IMG/VR virus record: IMGVR_UViG_3300037882_001894
Location: 1 to 59,321 of that record
Direction: 5' to 3' (one strand)
Source: a virus
DNA length: 59,321 nt
In this document: positions 1 through 10,193 of the stretch, one piece after another
Position numbering within the stretch: the stretch's first letter is position 1
Layout: each line of letters begins with the position of its first letter
The notes under the pieces: model-generated
Database searches by the model: none
What the model was told of the DNA's origin: nothing
Seen by the model: the letters and a program-made list of their open reading frames with translations, nothing else
Translations under genes and position numbers: made by a program

Positions 1-1
1 T

Positions 2-316
2 GGTGATTATAAGCAAACATTTGGTCGGCTGCGAAAAGACGATTGCTTTTGTGTAATAGGTGTACTGTGTGATGTAGCCAAAGAGGATTTGGGACTAGAT
101 TGGGAGCATTTTAGTAACTACGGATATTCTTTTTGTGGTCTTACTATGGCATTACCACAAAAAGTATCTAATTTTTTAGAATTCAAATATTCCGATCATA
201 CATTAAATGTCAACACCGATAACGGTACTACTATGGCTGTATCAATCTGGGCAATTAACGATAATTTAAAATATGATTTCAATCAACTAGCAGATTTAAT
301 CGATGCTCAATTATGA
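2..316 (+). CDS. Conserved phage protein, 5' end cut by window edge
   Basis: The frame is open from the first complete codon at base 2, so the start lies to the left. The visible 104 residues begin with a Tyr-Lys-Gln...GRLRK segment, then a FCVIGVLCD motif. The same arrangement (a short basic stretch, then a Cys-rich CxGVLCD box) recurs in small uncharacterised proteins of many phages and actinobacteria. A TTG at 89 could be called as a start, but the conserved box lies upstream of it, so it is not the real one. The stop overlaps the next gene by 14 bases, consistent with one operon leading into the clamp gene. Function unknown. Confidence 0.7.
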   Translation, partial: GDYKQTFGRLRKDDCFCVIGVLCDVAKEDLGLDWEHFSNYGYSFCGLTMALPQKVSNFLEFKYSDHTLNVNTDNGTTMAVSIWAINDNLKYDFNQLADLIDAQL

Positions 317-677
317 TTTACAAATCACTGGTACATTTGTCCCATTACAACAAAATATCAAATTTAATAACCAATCTTCAATGATATATAAGTATTCTGA
401 AAAACAAATTATTGATGATGTGTTAGTATACATCGACAGCACTTATCAACAACACTATCAATCCAAAAATATTCAATTAATTGATCTCTTTGATAGTGAA
501 GATATGATTGTGGAATATCTTAAAACATCTATCATGCGATATGTGCTAAGATATGGAAAAAAAGATGGTTTTAATACCAGGGATTTGTATAAAGCTATCC
601 ATTGTATTATTTTATTGATCCACTTCACCAAGAAGAAAACCACAGATAGTCCTGAATTATTATTGGAGCAAATTTAG
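303..677 (+). CDS. DUF3310-like protein
   Basis: The protein has 124 residues. Its central part shows HYQSKNIQLIDL, then MRYVLRYGKKDGFNTRDLYK and a hydrophobic helix. This matches the DUF3310 pattern (HYq...iEvid...KYl.RyrkKng...DLkKA) found in phage proteins often annotated as nucleotide-kinase-like. The ATG at 303 lies inside the end of the preceding gene, and the stop TAG shares its last base with the GTG of the clamp gene, so translation is probably coupled. An internal ATG at 381 would still include the whole domain. Biochemical role unknown. Confidence 0.65.
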   Translation: MLNYDLQITGTFVPLQQNIKFNNQSSMIYKYSEKQIIDDVLVYIDSTYQQHYQSKNIQLIDLFDSEDMIVEYLKTSIMRYVLRYGKKDGFNTRDLYKAIHCIILLIHFTKKKTTDSPELLLEQI

Positions 678-1360
678 TGAAAATTTCAAAAGACACGTTA
701 AAGATCCTAAAAAACTACAAAAATATTAATCTATCGTATATATCAAAATCAGGAAATATTATCAGAACATTATCTGATGCCAAAAACATATATGCGGTAG
801 CTAATGTAGATGAAGAATTTCCTGATTTTGCTATATATGATTTGAAAAAATTCTTGGGAATTGTAGATTTATTTGAAGAACCAGATTTTACATTCCATGA
901 TAAATATTTGACTGTATCCACAGGTAGACAAAAAACTAAATATTTTTTCTCTGATCCTACCGTATTAACAGTCAAATTGCCAGACAAAGAAATTAACATT
1001 TCCGATGTTTTGGTGGAATTTATGCTCACTGTTGATGATATTTCTATTATAAATTCGGTTGCTGATAAACTATCATTACCAGATCTTACTGTACAGATTA
1101 TTAATGATGTTGTCGTTGCCGTGGTTTGTGATAAATCCACTAGCGCAAGCAATAATCACATCATTACACTGGATAGTGCTAATCTGTTTCCTGATGTTAT
1201 CGGTGATATCGATATATCACTGAACTTTAAAATCGAAAATCTGAAACTATTATCCGGCGATTATTGGGTTGAACTTAGTAAAAAGAAAATCTCTAAATTT
1301 ACTAATCAACATTTAGACCTTACTTATTACATAGCAATGGAGGCTACATCTGTAACATGA
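677..1360 (+). CDS. 45: DNA polymerase sliding clamp (gp45-like)
   Basis: The 227 residues are close to T4 gp45 (228). The N terminus MKISKDTLKILKNYKNIN parallels the T4 MKLSKDT...LKNFATIN start, and the FAIYDLKKFLGIVDLF segment matches the T4 AIYDLNGFLGILSL strand. gp45 is the trimeric ring that tethers the phage polymerase and, in T4, also activates late transcription by contacting gp33 and gp55. The start is GTG at 677, one base overlapping the preceding stop. The next gene, uvsX, begins inside the stop (ATGA). A gp33-type coactivator gene at 27799 and abundant late promoters fit a T4-like clamp-dependent late switch. Confidence 0.9.
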   Translation: MKISKDTLKILKNYKNINLSYISKSGNIIRTLSDAKNIYAVANVDEEFPDFAIYDLKKFLGIVDLFEEPDFTFHDKYLTVSTGRQKTKYFFSDPTVLTVKLPDKEINISDVLVEFMLTVDDISIINSVADKLSLPDLTVQIINDVVVAVVCDKSTSASNNHIITLDSANLFPDVIGDIDISLNFKIENLKLLSGDYWVELSKKKISKFTNQHLDLTYYIAMEATSVT

Positions 1361-2367
1361 AAACTACAAAAGAATTAATTAAAGCGATTGGGAATAAGAA
1401 TGCAAATTACATTCCAGATTCAGAATTTTACGGACAGAGAACACTAATTAAAACTAGTATTCCGATTGTAAACATAGCATTATCTGGATCTATTAATGGT
1501 GGTTTGAGCAGTGGTTTAACAGTGATTGCTGGTGCTTCCAAAAGTTACAAAACCGTATTATCTCTGACTTGTGCAAAAGCATATTTAGATTTATATCCTG
1601 AATCAGTTTTATTTTTCTTTGATGCTGAATATGGTGCCAGTCTCAGTTATTTTAATTCGGTAGGGATTGATATTAATAGAGTAGTACATATTCCAGTCAC
1701 CAGCGTAGAAGAATTCAAAATTCAATCTTTTGCACTATTGAATACGCTTGAGCGTGGTTACAAATGCTTTATGCTGCTGGATAGTTTGGGTGCATTAGCA
1801 TCAGAAAAAACTATTTTGGATACTACCGAAAGTAAAAATACCACTGATCTCACTAGACCAAAAGCTATTAATCTAGTAGCAAGATTGATCACACCATTAC
1901 TGAATAGTAAGGATATTCCATGTATCTTTATTAATCATTTATATGATAGTATGGATAAGTATACACCACAAAAAATGGGTGGTGGTAATGGGATACTCTA
2001 TGCATCTAATACAGTTCTGTACATTTCTAAGACCAAAATCAAAGATGGTTCAGAATTAGAAGGATACACATTTAATATCAAGATCGAAAAATCTAGATAT
2101 ATCAAAGAAGGTATGGGTTTATCTTTTGATGTGTTGTATGATGATGGTGTCCAGCCATTAAGTGGTGTTGCAGAACTAGCCATAGAATATGGTGTGCTGA
2201 CGCAAGGTGGTGGTTGGTATACCCAAAAAGATCCAACTACTGGTGAAGTAATTGGTGAGAAAATGAGAGCATCTGCACCAAGATTTACTAAAATATTGGA
2301 GGATCTATTATTAGATCAATCCTTTGATAACTTCGTCCAGAAAAAATTCAAGTTAGTTTTCGATTAA
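1357..2367 (+). CDS. uvsX: UvsX RecA-like recombinase
   Basis: RecA/UvsX-family strand-exchange ATPase, 336 residues; T4 UvsX is about 390. The Walker A loop reads GASKSYKT at residues 59-66, close to the T4 GPSKSFKS form. It is followed by a Walker B-like strand FMLLDSLGAL and the KMGGGNG segment typical of the UvsX core. It would coat ssDNA with help from gp32 and drive recombination-dependent replication and repair. The ATG overlaps the gp45 stop by four bases, and the helicase gene follows after 3 bases, so clamp, recombinase and helicase form one replication operon. No intein is seen here. Confidence 0.92.
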   Translation: MKTTKELIKAIGNKNANYIPDSEFYGQRTLIKTSIPIVNIALSGSINGGLSSGLTVIAGASKSYKTVLSLTCAKAYLDLYPESVLFFFDAEYGASLSYFNSVGIDINRVVHIPVTSVEEFKIQSFALLNTLERGYKCFMLLDSLGALASEKTILDTTESKNTTDLTRPKAINLVARLITPLLNSKDIPCIFINHLYDSMDKYTPQKMGGGNGILYASNTVLYISKTKIKDGSELEGYTFNIKIEKSRYIKEGMGLSFDVLYDDGVQPLSGVAELAIEYGVLTQGGGWYTQKDPTTGEVIGEKMRASAPRFTKILEDLLLDQSFDNFVQKKFKLVFD

Positions 2368-2370
2368 ATC

Positions 2371-4755
2371 ATGCAACTAGAACATATAATTTTATCAGCT
2401 TTAATTCACGACGAAACATTTACTAGAAAAGTATTACCATTTTTAAAAGATGAATATTTTTCTAGTGCCGCTGATAAAAATGTATTTTTGATTATAAGTA
2501 AACACTTTAATACATATAATTGTTCCCCTACCACTGAAGCTATCGCAATTGATGCTGTTAATCTGGAAGGGTTGACAGCACCTTTAGCGAAAGAAATAGA
2601 ATCTACTATTAATAAATTAGTAGAGGTTGACTATAATCTTGATTGGCTTATTGATTCTTCGGAAAAATTTTGTAAGGAACGAGCGGTATATCTCGCAATT
2701 GTAGAAGCTATTGAAATACAAGATGGTAACACTAAAAAAACTGTTTCTGCGATCCCAGATATTTTATCTAAAGCATTATCTGTGTCTTTTGACTCTAATG
2801 TCGGTCTAGATTATATTTTATCTGCTGAACAACGGTATGATGATTTCAACAAGACTGAATTAGATAAAATACCTTTTGGTCTGCATTATCTGGATAAAAT
2901 TACTAAAAATGGTTTTGGTAAGAAAACACTTAACCTGATCGTTGCCGCAGCCTCGACTGGTAAAGAACAGCCAATATCAGAACCAGTATTAACACCCAAT
3001 GGGTGGTCTACTATGGGTCAACTGCGTCCTGGTGACTATGTGATTGGTTCTGCTGGACTACCTATTGAAGTATTATCTATCCATCCGCAAGGAATAAAAG
3101 ATGTATATACAGTAGAAACGCAGGATGGGGTGAAGATCCGATGTGGTAAAGATCATTTATGGTCTGTTTATAGTTCATCTAGGATAAATGGAAAAAATGG
3201 TCAAAAATTATTTACTAAAACTACACAGGAACTTATAGATGGTGGTGTACGAAAACTAGATACCACACCAAGATTTACTTTACCAGAATTTGGTGGTGTA
3301 CAATATGGGATAAGTATTGGTTATGCTTATGCACTAGGATATTGCTTAGGTAATGGTTGTTTTAGTAGCAGTCAATTACTAGTTTCATATCATACTAAAG
3401 ATACATCTCAGATTTTGTCTTTATTGTGTAAATCATTGGGTACACCTACTCGCAATAGTATTGTTGGTGAGTTTGGTGGTCAATCTGCCTATAGTTGGGG
3501 AAAACTAGATCCAGAAATTGCTAAATATCGAAATAGTGGATTATCTCATGAAAAATCTTTACACCAAGATCATAAAAACTGGTTGTCTTGGGATTATGAT
3601 TCTAGATTAGAATTATTAAAGGGTTTATTAGATAGTGATGGTTGTATAAGTACATATAAAACTAAAAATTCTTTTAGTTCTACTTCTACCAATCTTTTGA
3701 TTTTAGTAAGAGATTTGATTAGGTCTTTAGGTGGGCGATCTGGAGAAATTCATCAAACGTCTCTTAGTGATAATTGTAAGTTTGATTATTTTGGCGCACT
3801 TTATTTTAGGATGCCCTTATGTCCATTTGAATTGAAGCAGGAACGATGGAAAAAATCTTGCTATAACATGCGTTCATCAATAAGTAGCATCACCAAAGAA
3901 GTTTACCAAGAGGAACAAGTATGTATTACAGTAGATGCACCAGATCACTTATATGTTACTACTGGGTTTAAACTTACCCACAACAGTATACTATTATGTC
4001 ATCATGCAGCACATTCTTTATCTATAGGTAAAAATGTGTTGTTCATCACCTTAGAAATGTCTGCTAATGCCATTAGTGAACGTATTGATGCTAATTTATT
4101 AGATGTAAACATTGATGATCTTTATACTAATGGTAAAGAGCATTATATGAGTAGATTTAAGAAGTTGCAAGCAAAAACTTATGGTAAATTGTATATAAAA
4201 GAGTATCCAATTAGTACAGCACATGTGGGCAATTTCACTGCCTTATTAGATGAGTTGAAAGCCAAAAAGCAGTTTGTTCCTGATATTATTGTGATTGATT
4301 ATTTGAATATTTGTGCTAGCGCAACCAACAGTACAAACAGTAATTCTTATGAGCGAGTAAAACAGATTGGTGAGCAATTGAGATCATTAGCACAAATCAA
4401 TGATGTACCGATTTTATCAGCGATCCAATTGAATAGGTCTGGGGTGGGCAATAACGATCCTGATATGTCTAATTTGGCTGATAGCTACGCACTAGGGATG
4501 GTAGCAGACTTTATTATGGCATTGGTGTCCAATGAGGCATTAGCTAGCTTAGAGCAGATTCTCTGCGTACAGATTAAAAATAGATACAGTAATATCTCAG
4601 TCAATAACAAATTTGTGTTAGGATTAGATAAGTCGCGTATGAAATTCTATGATGTAGAAGATAATTACACAGATGAGAAAAATATTACTAATGAATCTAC
4701 TGTGACATTAGTAACCAAAAAAAGACCACAACTATCATCATTCCTAACAGATTAA
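2371..4755 (+). CDS. 41: Replicative helicase gp41 (DnaB-like) with in-frame intein
   Basis: DnaB-family hexameric helicase that unwinds the fork and partners primase gp61 and loader gp59, both present in the window. The precursor has 794 residues; removing a 340-residue intein (199-538) leaves about 454, close to T4 gp41 (475). The intein splits the P-loop: the host sequence AAASTGK stops at residue 198 and resumes with Ser at 539, so splicing restores an AAASTGKS Walker A. Walker B lies in DIIVIDYLNI. The N-terminal helical domain and the RecA-like C-terminal domain (ITLEMSANAISERI onward) are intact. Start ATG lies 3 bases after uvsX. Without splicing the protein cannot bind ATP properly. 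Confidence 0.93.
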   Translation: MQLEHIILSALIHDETFTRKVLPFLKDEYFSSAADKNVFLIISKHFNTYNCSPTTEAIAIDAVNLEGLTAPLAKEIESTINKLVEVDYNLDWLIDSSEKFCKERAVYLAIVEAIEIQDGNTKKTVSAIPDILSKALSVSFDSNVGLDYILSAEQRYDDFNKTELDKIPFGLHYLDKITKNGFGKKTLNLIVAAASTGKEQPISEPVLTPNGWSTMGQLRPGDYVIGSAGLPIEVLSIHPQGIKDVYTVETQDGVKIRCGKDHLWSVYSSSRINGKNGQKLFTKTTQELIDGGVRKLDTTPRFTLPEFGGVQYGISIGYAYALGYCLGNGCFSSSQLLVSYHTKDTSQILSLLCKSLGTPTRNSIVGEFGGQSAYSWGKLDPEIAKYRNSGLSHEKSLHQDHKNWLSWDYDSRLELLKGLLDSDGCISTYKTKNSFSSTSTNLLILVRDLIRSLGGRSGEIHQTSLSDNCKFDYFGALYFRMPLCPFELKQERWKKSCYNMRSSISSITKEVYQEEQVCITVDAPDHLYVTTGFKLTHNSILLCHHAAHSLSIGKNVLFITLEMSANAISERIDANLLDVNIDDLYTNGKEHYMSRFKKLQAKTYGKLYIKEYPISTAHVGNFTALLDELKAKKQFVPDIIVIDYLNICASATNSTNSNSYERVKQIGEQLRSLAQINDVPILSAIQLNRSGVGNNDPDMSNLADSYALGMVADFIMALVSNEALASLEQILCVQIKNRYSNISVNNKFVLGLDKSRMKFYDVEDNYTDEKNITNESTVTLVTKKRPQLSSFLTD
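2965..3984 (+). other. Intein in gp41, probable class 3, with LAGLIDADG endonuclease
   Basis: Residues 199-538 of the helicase precursor. It begins with Glu (EQPISEPVLTPNGW) instead of Cys or Ser, and ends LTHN before extein Ser. The features needed for a class 3 intein are visible: Trp in block B (DHLW), Cys in block F (QVCITVDAPDHLY) and Thr in block G (LTHN). This WCT triplet splices through an internal Cys nucleophile. Two LAGLIDADG-like helices (LGYCLGNGC and LLKGLLDSDGC) indicate a homing endonuclease domain between the splicing halves. Boundaries follow from restoring the P-loop. Confidence 0.85.
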
Positions 4756-4756
4756 T

Positions 4757-5341
4757 ATGCAAAATATTTTAGAATCATACAGTGAATTCGTAAACGTAGA
4801 AAAACTATCCGAAGATGGATATAGTGTAGTTAAATTGCTTCAGACCATCAATAAACATGATCTTGCTGGAGTTGATTTTACAAGACTATTGTGTGGTGCC
4901 ATCGGACAATCAGCAGAATCAGGTGAACTATTAGTAGAAATGCTAAAACCCATGTCACCAAAAGTTATAGATGAACTAGGTGATGTCATATTCTATACAA
5001 TGGTATCAGCCAGAGCGTTGAATGTAAAATTATCTCATTTTTACTACAACGAATCTTTTGATGATATCCAAACAAAAAATCCAGTAGAGATCACACAATT
5101 GATAATCTCACTCACTGCCGAATATTTAGATATCATCAAAAAAATACTATTCCAGAGTAAGGATATCGATTCAAAATTGTACAAACAATTGATTGATAAA
5201 ATCTGGATGCAGTATGGATTAATTCAGTTATTGTCTGAAAAATTAGAAGTATCGATAGAATATGTGATATTAGTGAACAAAAATAAATTAAACAAGCGGT
5301 TTAAAACAACATTTACTAAACAAGAATCCGAAAACCGATAG
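4757..5341 (+). CDS. MazG-like nucleotide pyrophosphohydrolase
   Basis: 194 residues with the MazG-type metal-binding pattern: E54 and E57 in AESGELLVEM, then E73 and D76 in DELGDVIFY. The C-terminal part (NKNKLNKRF) resembles the distal helix of the fold. Between them lies an extra helical stretch of about 60 residues. MazG-like enzymes hydrolyse (d)NTPs or related alarmone nucleotides, and such genes are common in cyanomyoviruses. The ATG is 1 base after the helicase stop and the gene closes the operon before a strong terminator. The exact substrate cannot be told from sequence. Confidence 0.75.
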   Translation: MQNILESYSEFVNVEKLSEDGYSVVKLLQTINKHDLAGVDFTRLLCGAIGQSAESGELLVEMLKPMSPKVIDELGDVIFYTMVSARALNVKLSHFYYNESFDDIQTKNPVEITQLIISLTAEYLDIIKKILFQSKDIDSKLYKQLIDKIWMQYGLIQLLSEKLEVSIEYVILVNKNKLNKRFKTTFTKQESENR

Positions 5342-5345
5342 TATT

Positions 5346-5375
5346 AAAAGCTGATGTACACACATCAGCTTTTTT
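5346..5375 (+). terminator. Rho-independent terminator
   Basis: Perfect 12-base stem AAAAGCTGATGT / ACATCAGCTTTT with loop ACAC, running into a T tract. It ends the clamp-uvsX-helicase-mazG operon. Confidence 0.9.
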
Positions 5376-5383
5376 GATAAATA
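5376..5383 (+). promoter_or_regulatory. Late promoter GATAAATA
   Basis: T4-type late box directly after the terminator and 25 bases before the ATG at 5408. This spacing recurs at every late gene in the window and decides that start over the upstream GTG at 5393. Confidence 0.75.
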
Positions 5384-5407
5384 TGGATGTAAGTGATAGT
5401 GTATATT

Positions 5408-5881
5408 ATGTCCTATTTAAAAGAATCAAACAGTGCTATTGCGTTAGCAAAAGATATGGAGTTGACACATGTTGGTGGAGGATTTTATAGTAATAAATCT
5501 GGAGTAGTTACACACAAAAGTAGTGATGGTGTAACATTAAAAAGTGTATCTAAATCTCAGTTAAATAAAACAAAGACGGTTGCTAATAAAATAGCAGTCC
5601 AAAAAGACGAAACTATGCCAGATCCATTAGGTAAACCGAGTGGTATATCTAATAATAAAATATTACCTAAGAAAAAAAAGAAATCATTAGTAGAGTTTTT
5701 GTCGGAGAATAAACAACCTACTTGGTTAGTAAAATATCAAATCCATAGTACTGGTTCTAGAATTCATGAATTCTACATAGATGCACTTAATCAAAAGGAA
5801 GCATTGGCTAAAGCTAATACTTTTTTACACGATGCCAAATTTATATTCTCACCAATACGCACGAATAAAAATCATAAATAA
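5408..5881 (+). CDS. Uncharacterised late protein
   Basis: 157 residues, not recognised. The N terminus has a HVGGGFYSNKSG segment resembling short glycine-rich motifs in uncharacterised phage proteins. A central lysine run (PKKKKKS) leads to a mixed alpha/beta C-terminal region (TWLVKYQIHSTG...). The ATG at 5408 is preferred over GTG 5393 because the late promoter 25 bases upstream would start transcription near 5389. Lying behind its own late promoter and before two large late genes, it may be virion-associated or an assembly factor; this is inference. Confidence 0.6.
   Translation: MSYLKESNSAIALAKDMELTHVGGGFYSNKSGVVTHKSSDGVTLKSVSKSQLNKTKTVANKIAVQKDETMPDPLGKPSGISNNKILPKKKKKSLVEFLSENKQPTWLVKYQIHSTGSRIHEFYIDALNQKEALAKANTFLHDAKFIFSPIRTNKNHK
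5873..5880 (+). promoter_or_regulatory. Late promoter CATAAATA
   Basis: Overlaps the stop codon of the preceding gene and lies 29 bases before the ATG at 5909. Confidence 0.65.
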
Positions 5882-5908
5882 TTACATATAATAAATAATC
5901 TATAAATT

Positions 5909-8623
5909 ATGGATCAGGTTCAGTTTACCGCTATGTGCTTGGATTATAGCACACATACACTACATAAAGTAAAAAAGGTAGTAGAATTGGCAGAAAGTAT
6001 GTTTCAACATGGTTCTGACGAATATTATGATTATGTCAATAAGTACACAGACTTGTCAGAAAAGAAATTAGCAGATCTCATGATCTCTAATACTATTGTC
6101 GAAAATACTGGTCGTGAATATATGGGAGTTACTATTTTCAGAAATGAAGATGGTACCTATAATGTACCAGAATTAGGGTTGTATAATATAGATGATGCAA
6201 AAAGTGTCAAAAATAGTGTTAAACTAAAGTTGTCACAAACATCTAGACAATCATTTAAAGAAAATTGTGATCAGGTTATTGATAATATTTTTAATTTAGT
6301 GGACATTGATGAATCAGAATTTTTTAATTTTGTTTTGTCTGAGATGAGTGAAAATGATTATGTTTCTTTAGGTGGTGAAAGCTTTAAAGACTTTGTATTG
6401 TTGATGTCAGAAGTGGTTAATGAAGATTATGGTGTTCCTGAATCTTTGATTAATGAAAGTTATATATTTGATGAAGGTATTGGTGATTTTGTCAAGAAAG
6501 TAAAATCTGGTGTAAGTGATGCTCATGTGAACTTGTCCTATGCTGCACCAGGATTGGCAGCATCTTTGGGTAATGCATATCAGCGTCATACTGATGCAGT
6601 TAGTGGAGCAAAAGATAAATTAGCTAATCTATCTGGTAGCAGTAAAGAATCTGCTGCTAATGCTAAATCTAAGATTAGTAATGCTGTAAGCAACACATTT
6701 AATAAAAATAACTTACAAATGGGTGCCAGAATTGCTGGTGCTACAGTCAAAGCAGCTTCTAGTGGATTTAATAAATCTGTAGCTGCTGTAGCTGATAACG
6801 CCACTGCTGGAGTAAAAGCTGCTGCTAGTCTTACCGATAAGGAATTGAGAAGCAGAAGCAAAAATAATAAATTTGATAGCAGTGACGAAAGACAAAAAAG
6901 TGCTGCTGCTAATGATGTATTAGATAAACTGCGTACTGATGGAGATGCTGAACGTGTAGAAGGCAAACGTAGTGGTAAAAAACTAACGTCTGCTGAGAAA
7001 GGTGCTATGTATGACAAAATGCATAAATCCGGTGAATTGTATAAAGAAGATTTAGATTACCAATTAGATTCTATCAAGAATTGGTTGTATGAAAATGATA
7101 TATTTGATAATTTAGAAGACATAGATCAATATATATTGGACGAAATGACTAAAGACGATTACACCCATATATTATCGGAAATATTTGGTGCTGATAATGT
7201 TAAACAAGCGGCAAAATTGGTAACACCAAAATATAAAGGTAAAGGTGAGACTAGCAAAGAGAGAAATTTAAGAGGTGCTGTAACTAGGGATTTGGCTGAT
7301 GCTACTAAATCTTATGATAGATTTGGTAACAATCACTACGATAATAGTGGCGTTCGTAGTAAAAATTATAATTTAGATAAATCTATTCAAAAATTAGCGG
7401 ATACTAATACTGATCGTATGCGTAAAGATTATGATAGTATGAATAGTAAGTTTTCTTTCCAAAAACCTGGAACTGCTGCTTCTACCCCACCAGCACGTAC
7501 TTCCAAACCACCAGCTAATTATGATGATTTGAAGAGTGGTGTTGTTTCAAAAAATCAACCACCAGCAAGACCATATAATCCAAATACGGGATTAGTATTG
7601 CGTGGCAAAGATTCTACTGCTGTTTCTACTACTGATTCTCCATCTTATTCTATTCCATCATTGAGAGGTGGTGGTGCGCCACGCCCACCAATAAGACCAC
7701 TTGGTAAAGCTATTGATAATCCCCACAGTTTGGCATACAAACAAGCTATATTGAATTTACACGAACCTGCTGGTAAGCAGAGTGTATATAGTAGTGATGG
7801 ATCTAGTCTTGGTAGAAAATCAGCACCAAAACCACTGGGTAAAGCTATTGGTGCCCCACAGAGTATGCAAAAGTCCAGTAGTGAATCGCCAAAACAAAAA
7901 ATGCCATCTTCTTGGAAATCATTGGATGATTATGGTAAATCCGAACCAGAATCACCAACATCCCCATTAGTAGGTAAAGCATCTGGTTCTGGCATACCTC
8001 AATCTTTTAAAGACCGTTATCCAGCACAAGCAAATGTTGATAAAGGTGTATTAAAAGTGCGTGATGATTTTGCTGATAGTCTAAAAAATGTATTCGGTAA
8101 TAATAAAACCAAGCCTTCTTCTATTATTTCCACAGTAGGCAACAAAGCAAGAAAACTAGCTGGTTATGCTGTTGATAGTTTAAAACGTAAAGTTTATGCA
8201 GAGGGCATAAGTGAATCTGATATTACAAATTGGTTAACAGAAGATGAATATATTTCTATTGCTGAATATTTGATTGAGAATGATGTATTTGAAGATGATG
8301 AAGATCTATTAATTTATCTTAGTGAAGGATTGACCTGGGAAGATTTGAGTATTATTAATGATAATATCGAAGCTGATGCGCTAGCACTAATAGTAGAAAT
8401 GTTGTGTGATGAAGAAACATATAATGATACTTGCATAGTGTTAGAATCTGTACTGGGATCGGATTTTTTAATCTTACTAGAAACTTGTGCTAACAATAGC
8501 GATTCTGATTTTTACGAACCAATGCCAGTAAAAGTAGTTGATTGTAGTTGTGGTAAATCTGGATGCAAACCTTGCTCCCAGAAATCATGGAAAAACAAAG
8601 TTTATAATAAAATGGTAAAATAA
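5909..8623 (+). CDS. Large low-complexity putative structural protein
   Basis: 904 residues, not assigned to a family. Three acidic helical modules recur: around FVLSEMSENDYVSL (near 148), YILDEMTKDDYTHIL (near 410) and YLSEGLTWEDLSIIN (near 810). Each has a short 'LSE(M/L)T..D' core like modules repeated in large structural proteins of cyanomyoviruses. Between them lie an Ala/Ser/Lys-rich stretch (about 200-330) and a long Pro/Ser-rich disordered segment with repeated PLGKAI. The C terminus carries a Cys cluster (CSCGKSGCKPCSQ) that could bind metal. The late promoter and size suggest a virion or scaffold role. It is one base from the next gene, so the two are probably co-translated. Confidence 0.6.
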   Translation: MDQVQFTAMCLDYSTHTLHKVKKVVELAESMFQHGSDEYYDYVNKYTDLSEKKLADLMISNTIVENTGREYMGVTIFRNEDGTYNVPELGLYNIDDAKSVKNSVKLKLSQTSRQSFKENCDQVIDNIFNLVDIDESEFFNFVLSEMSENDYVSLGGESFKDFVLLMSEVVNEDYGVPESLINESYIFDEGIGDFVKKVKSGVSDAHVNLSYAAPGLAASLGNAYQRHTDAVSGAKDKLANLSGSSKESAANAKSKISNAVSNTFNKNNLQMGARIAGATVKAASSGFNKSVAAVADNATAGVKAAASLTDKELRSRSKNNKFDSSDERQKSAAANDVLDKLRTDGDAERVEGKRSGKKLTSAEKGAMYDKMHKSGELYKEDLDYQLDSIKNWLYENDIFDNLEDIDQYILDEMTKDDYTHILSEIFGADNVKQAAKLVTPKYKGKGETSKERNLRGAVTRDLADATKSYDRFGNNHYDNSGVRSKNYNLDKSIQKLADTNTDRMRKDYDSMNSKFSFQKPGTAASTPPARTSKPPANYDDLKSGVVSKNQPPARPYNPNTGLVLRGKDSTAVSTTDSPSYSIPSLRGGGAPRPPIRPLGKAIDNPHSLAYKQAILNLHEPAGKQSVYSSDGSSLGRKSAPKPLGKAIGAPQSMQKSSSESPKQKMPSSWKSLDDYGKSEPESPTSPLVGKASGSGIPQSFKDRYPAQANVDKGVLKVRDDFADSLKNVFGNNKTKPSSIISTVGNKARKLAGYAVDSLKRKVYAEGISESDITNWLTEDEYISIAEYLIENDVFEDDEDLLIYLSEGLTWEDLSIINDNIEADALALIVEMLCDEETYNDTCIVLESVLGSDFLILLETCANNSDSDFYEPMPVKVVDCSCGKSGCKPCSQKSWKNKVYNKMVK

Positions 8624-8624
8624 T

Positions 8625-9485
<861 letters not shown>

Positions 9486-9516
9486 ATAAATATAACACAA
9501 ACTAACACTTAAATTT

Positions 9517-9684
9517 ATGTCATTAGCAGCTTTACTCGCATTTTGGAACGGCAATAGTGTAATTATACTATCTACTTTGCTTATTATTAGCGAAAGTCTT
9601 GCGGCAATACCATCTATTAAGTCTAATGCAATCTATCAATTGCTACTTAATATTTTAATTACAATCACTAAGAAAAATAAATAA
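9517..9684 (+). CDS. Small holin-like membrane protein
   Basis: 55-residue protein starting MSLAALLAFWNGNSVIILST. A hydrophobic helix (about residues 14-31, IILSTLLIISESLAAIPS) is followed by a KSNAIYQLLLNIL segment and a lysine-rich end. The pattern 'LLIISE.LA.IPSIK.N..YQL' occurs in small single-helix phage proteins thought to be holin-like or membrane-associated. It has its own late promoter 29 bases upstream and ends 2 bases before the next ATG. A lysis role is inferred only from type and timing. Confidence 0.65.
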   Translation: MSLAALLAFWNGNSVIILSTLLIISESLAAIPSIKSNAIYQLLLNILITITKKNK

Positions 9685-9686
9685 TC

Positions 9687-10193
9687 ATGGGATTAACAGT
9701 ATATCCAATAACTTCAATCAAATTAGAAGACGGTTCTAATTTAGTTGATAAATTTGAATGCTTGGAAACTGCATCTGTTGGTGATATCATAAACTTATTA
9801 GATGTAGATTACCAAATAAAAAATATTGTAGATGATACAATCATCCTCAATAAAAAATATATACATGCTGGTAAACTAACACCAGATAAAATGGTATTGA
9901 AAAAACTACCATCTTATATCAAATCTCAAGTATCTTTGATTGGTGAGTTAGTATTGATCACGGTTGAAGATTCCTTATTAGAATCTAATAGACTAAATGG
10001 TTTAACAATTCCTGGGTGGTATAATATCATCACCACTAAAAATGCTGATGGAACAACTAGAATTAGATCCGAACTACTAAAAGCAATTAGGATCTATGAT
10101 GAGGTCATTGTACCACCTATCCCAGTTAAACCTGAACCAGCGACTAAAACTAAAACTGTAATCAAACCTGATGTAGCAAAAACTGGTGATTAA
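9687..10193 (+). CDS. Uncharacterised protein
   Basis: 168 residues, not recognised. Short beta-strand-rich segments (SIKLEDGSNLVDKF; DYQIKNIVDDTIIL) fill the first 140 residues, followed by a Pro/Lys/Thr-rich tail (PVKPEPATKTKT) that looks disordered. It starts 2 bases after the holin-like gene and overlaps the next reading frame by 8 bases, so it belongs to the same late transcript. Confidence 0.55.
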   Translation: MGLTVYPITSIKLEDGSNLVDKFECLETASVGDIINLLDVDYQIKNIVDDTIILNKKYIHAGKLTPDKMVLKKLPSYIKSQVSLIGELVLITVEDSLLESNRLNGLTIPGWYNIITTKNADGTTRIRSELLKAIRIYDEVIVPPIPVKPEPATKTKTVIKPDVAKTGD

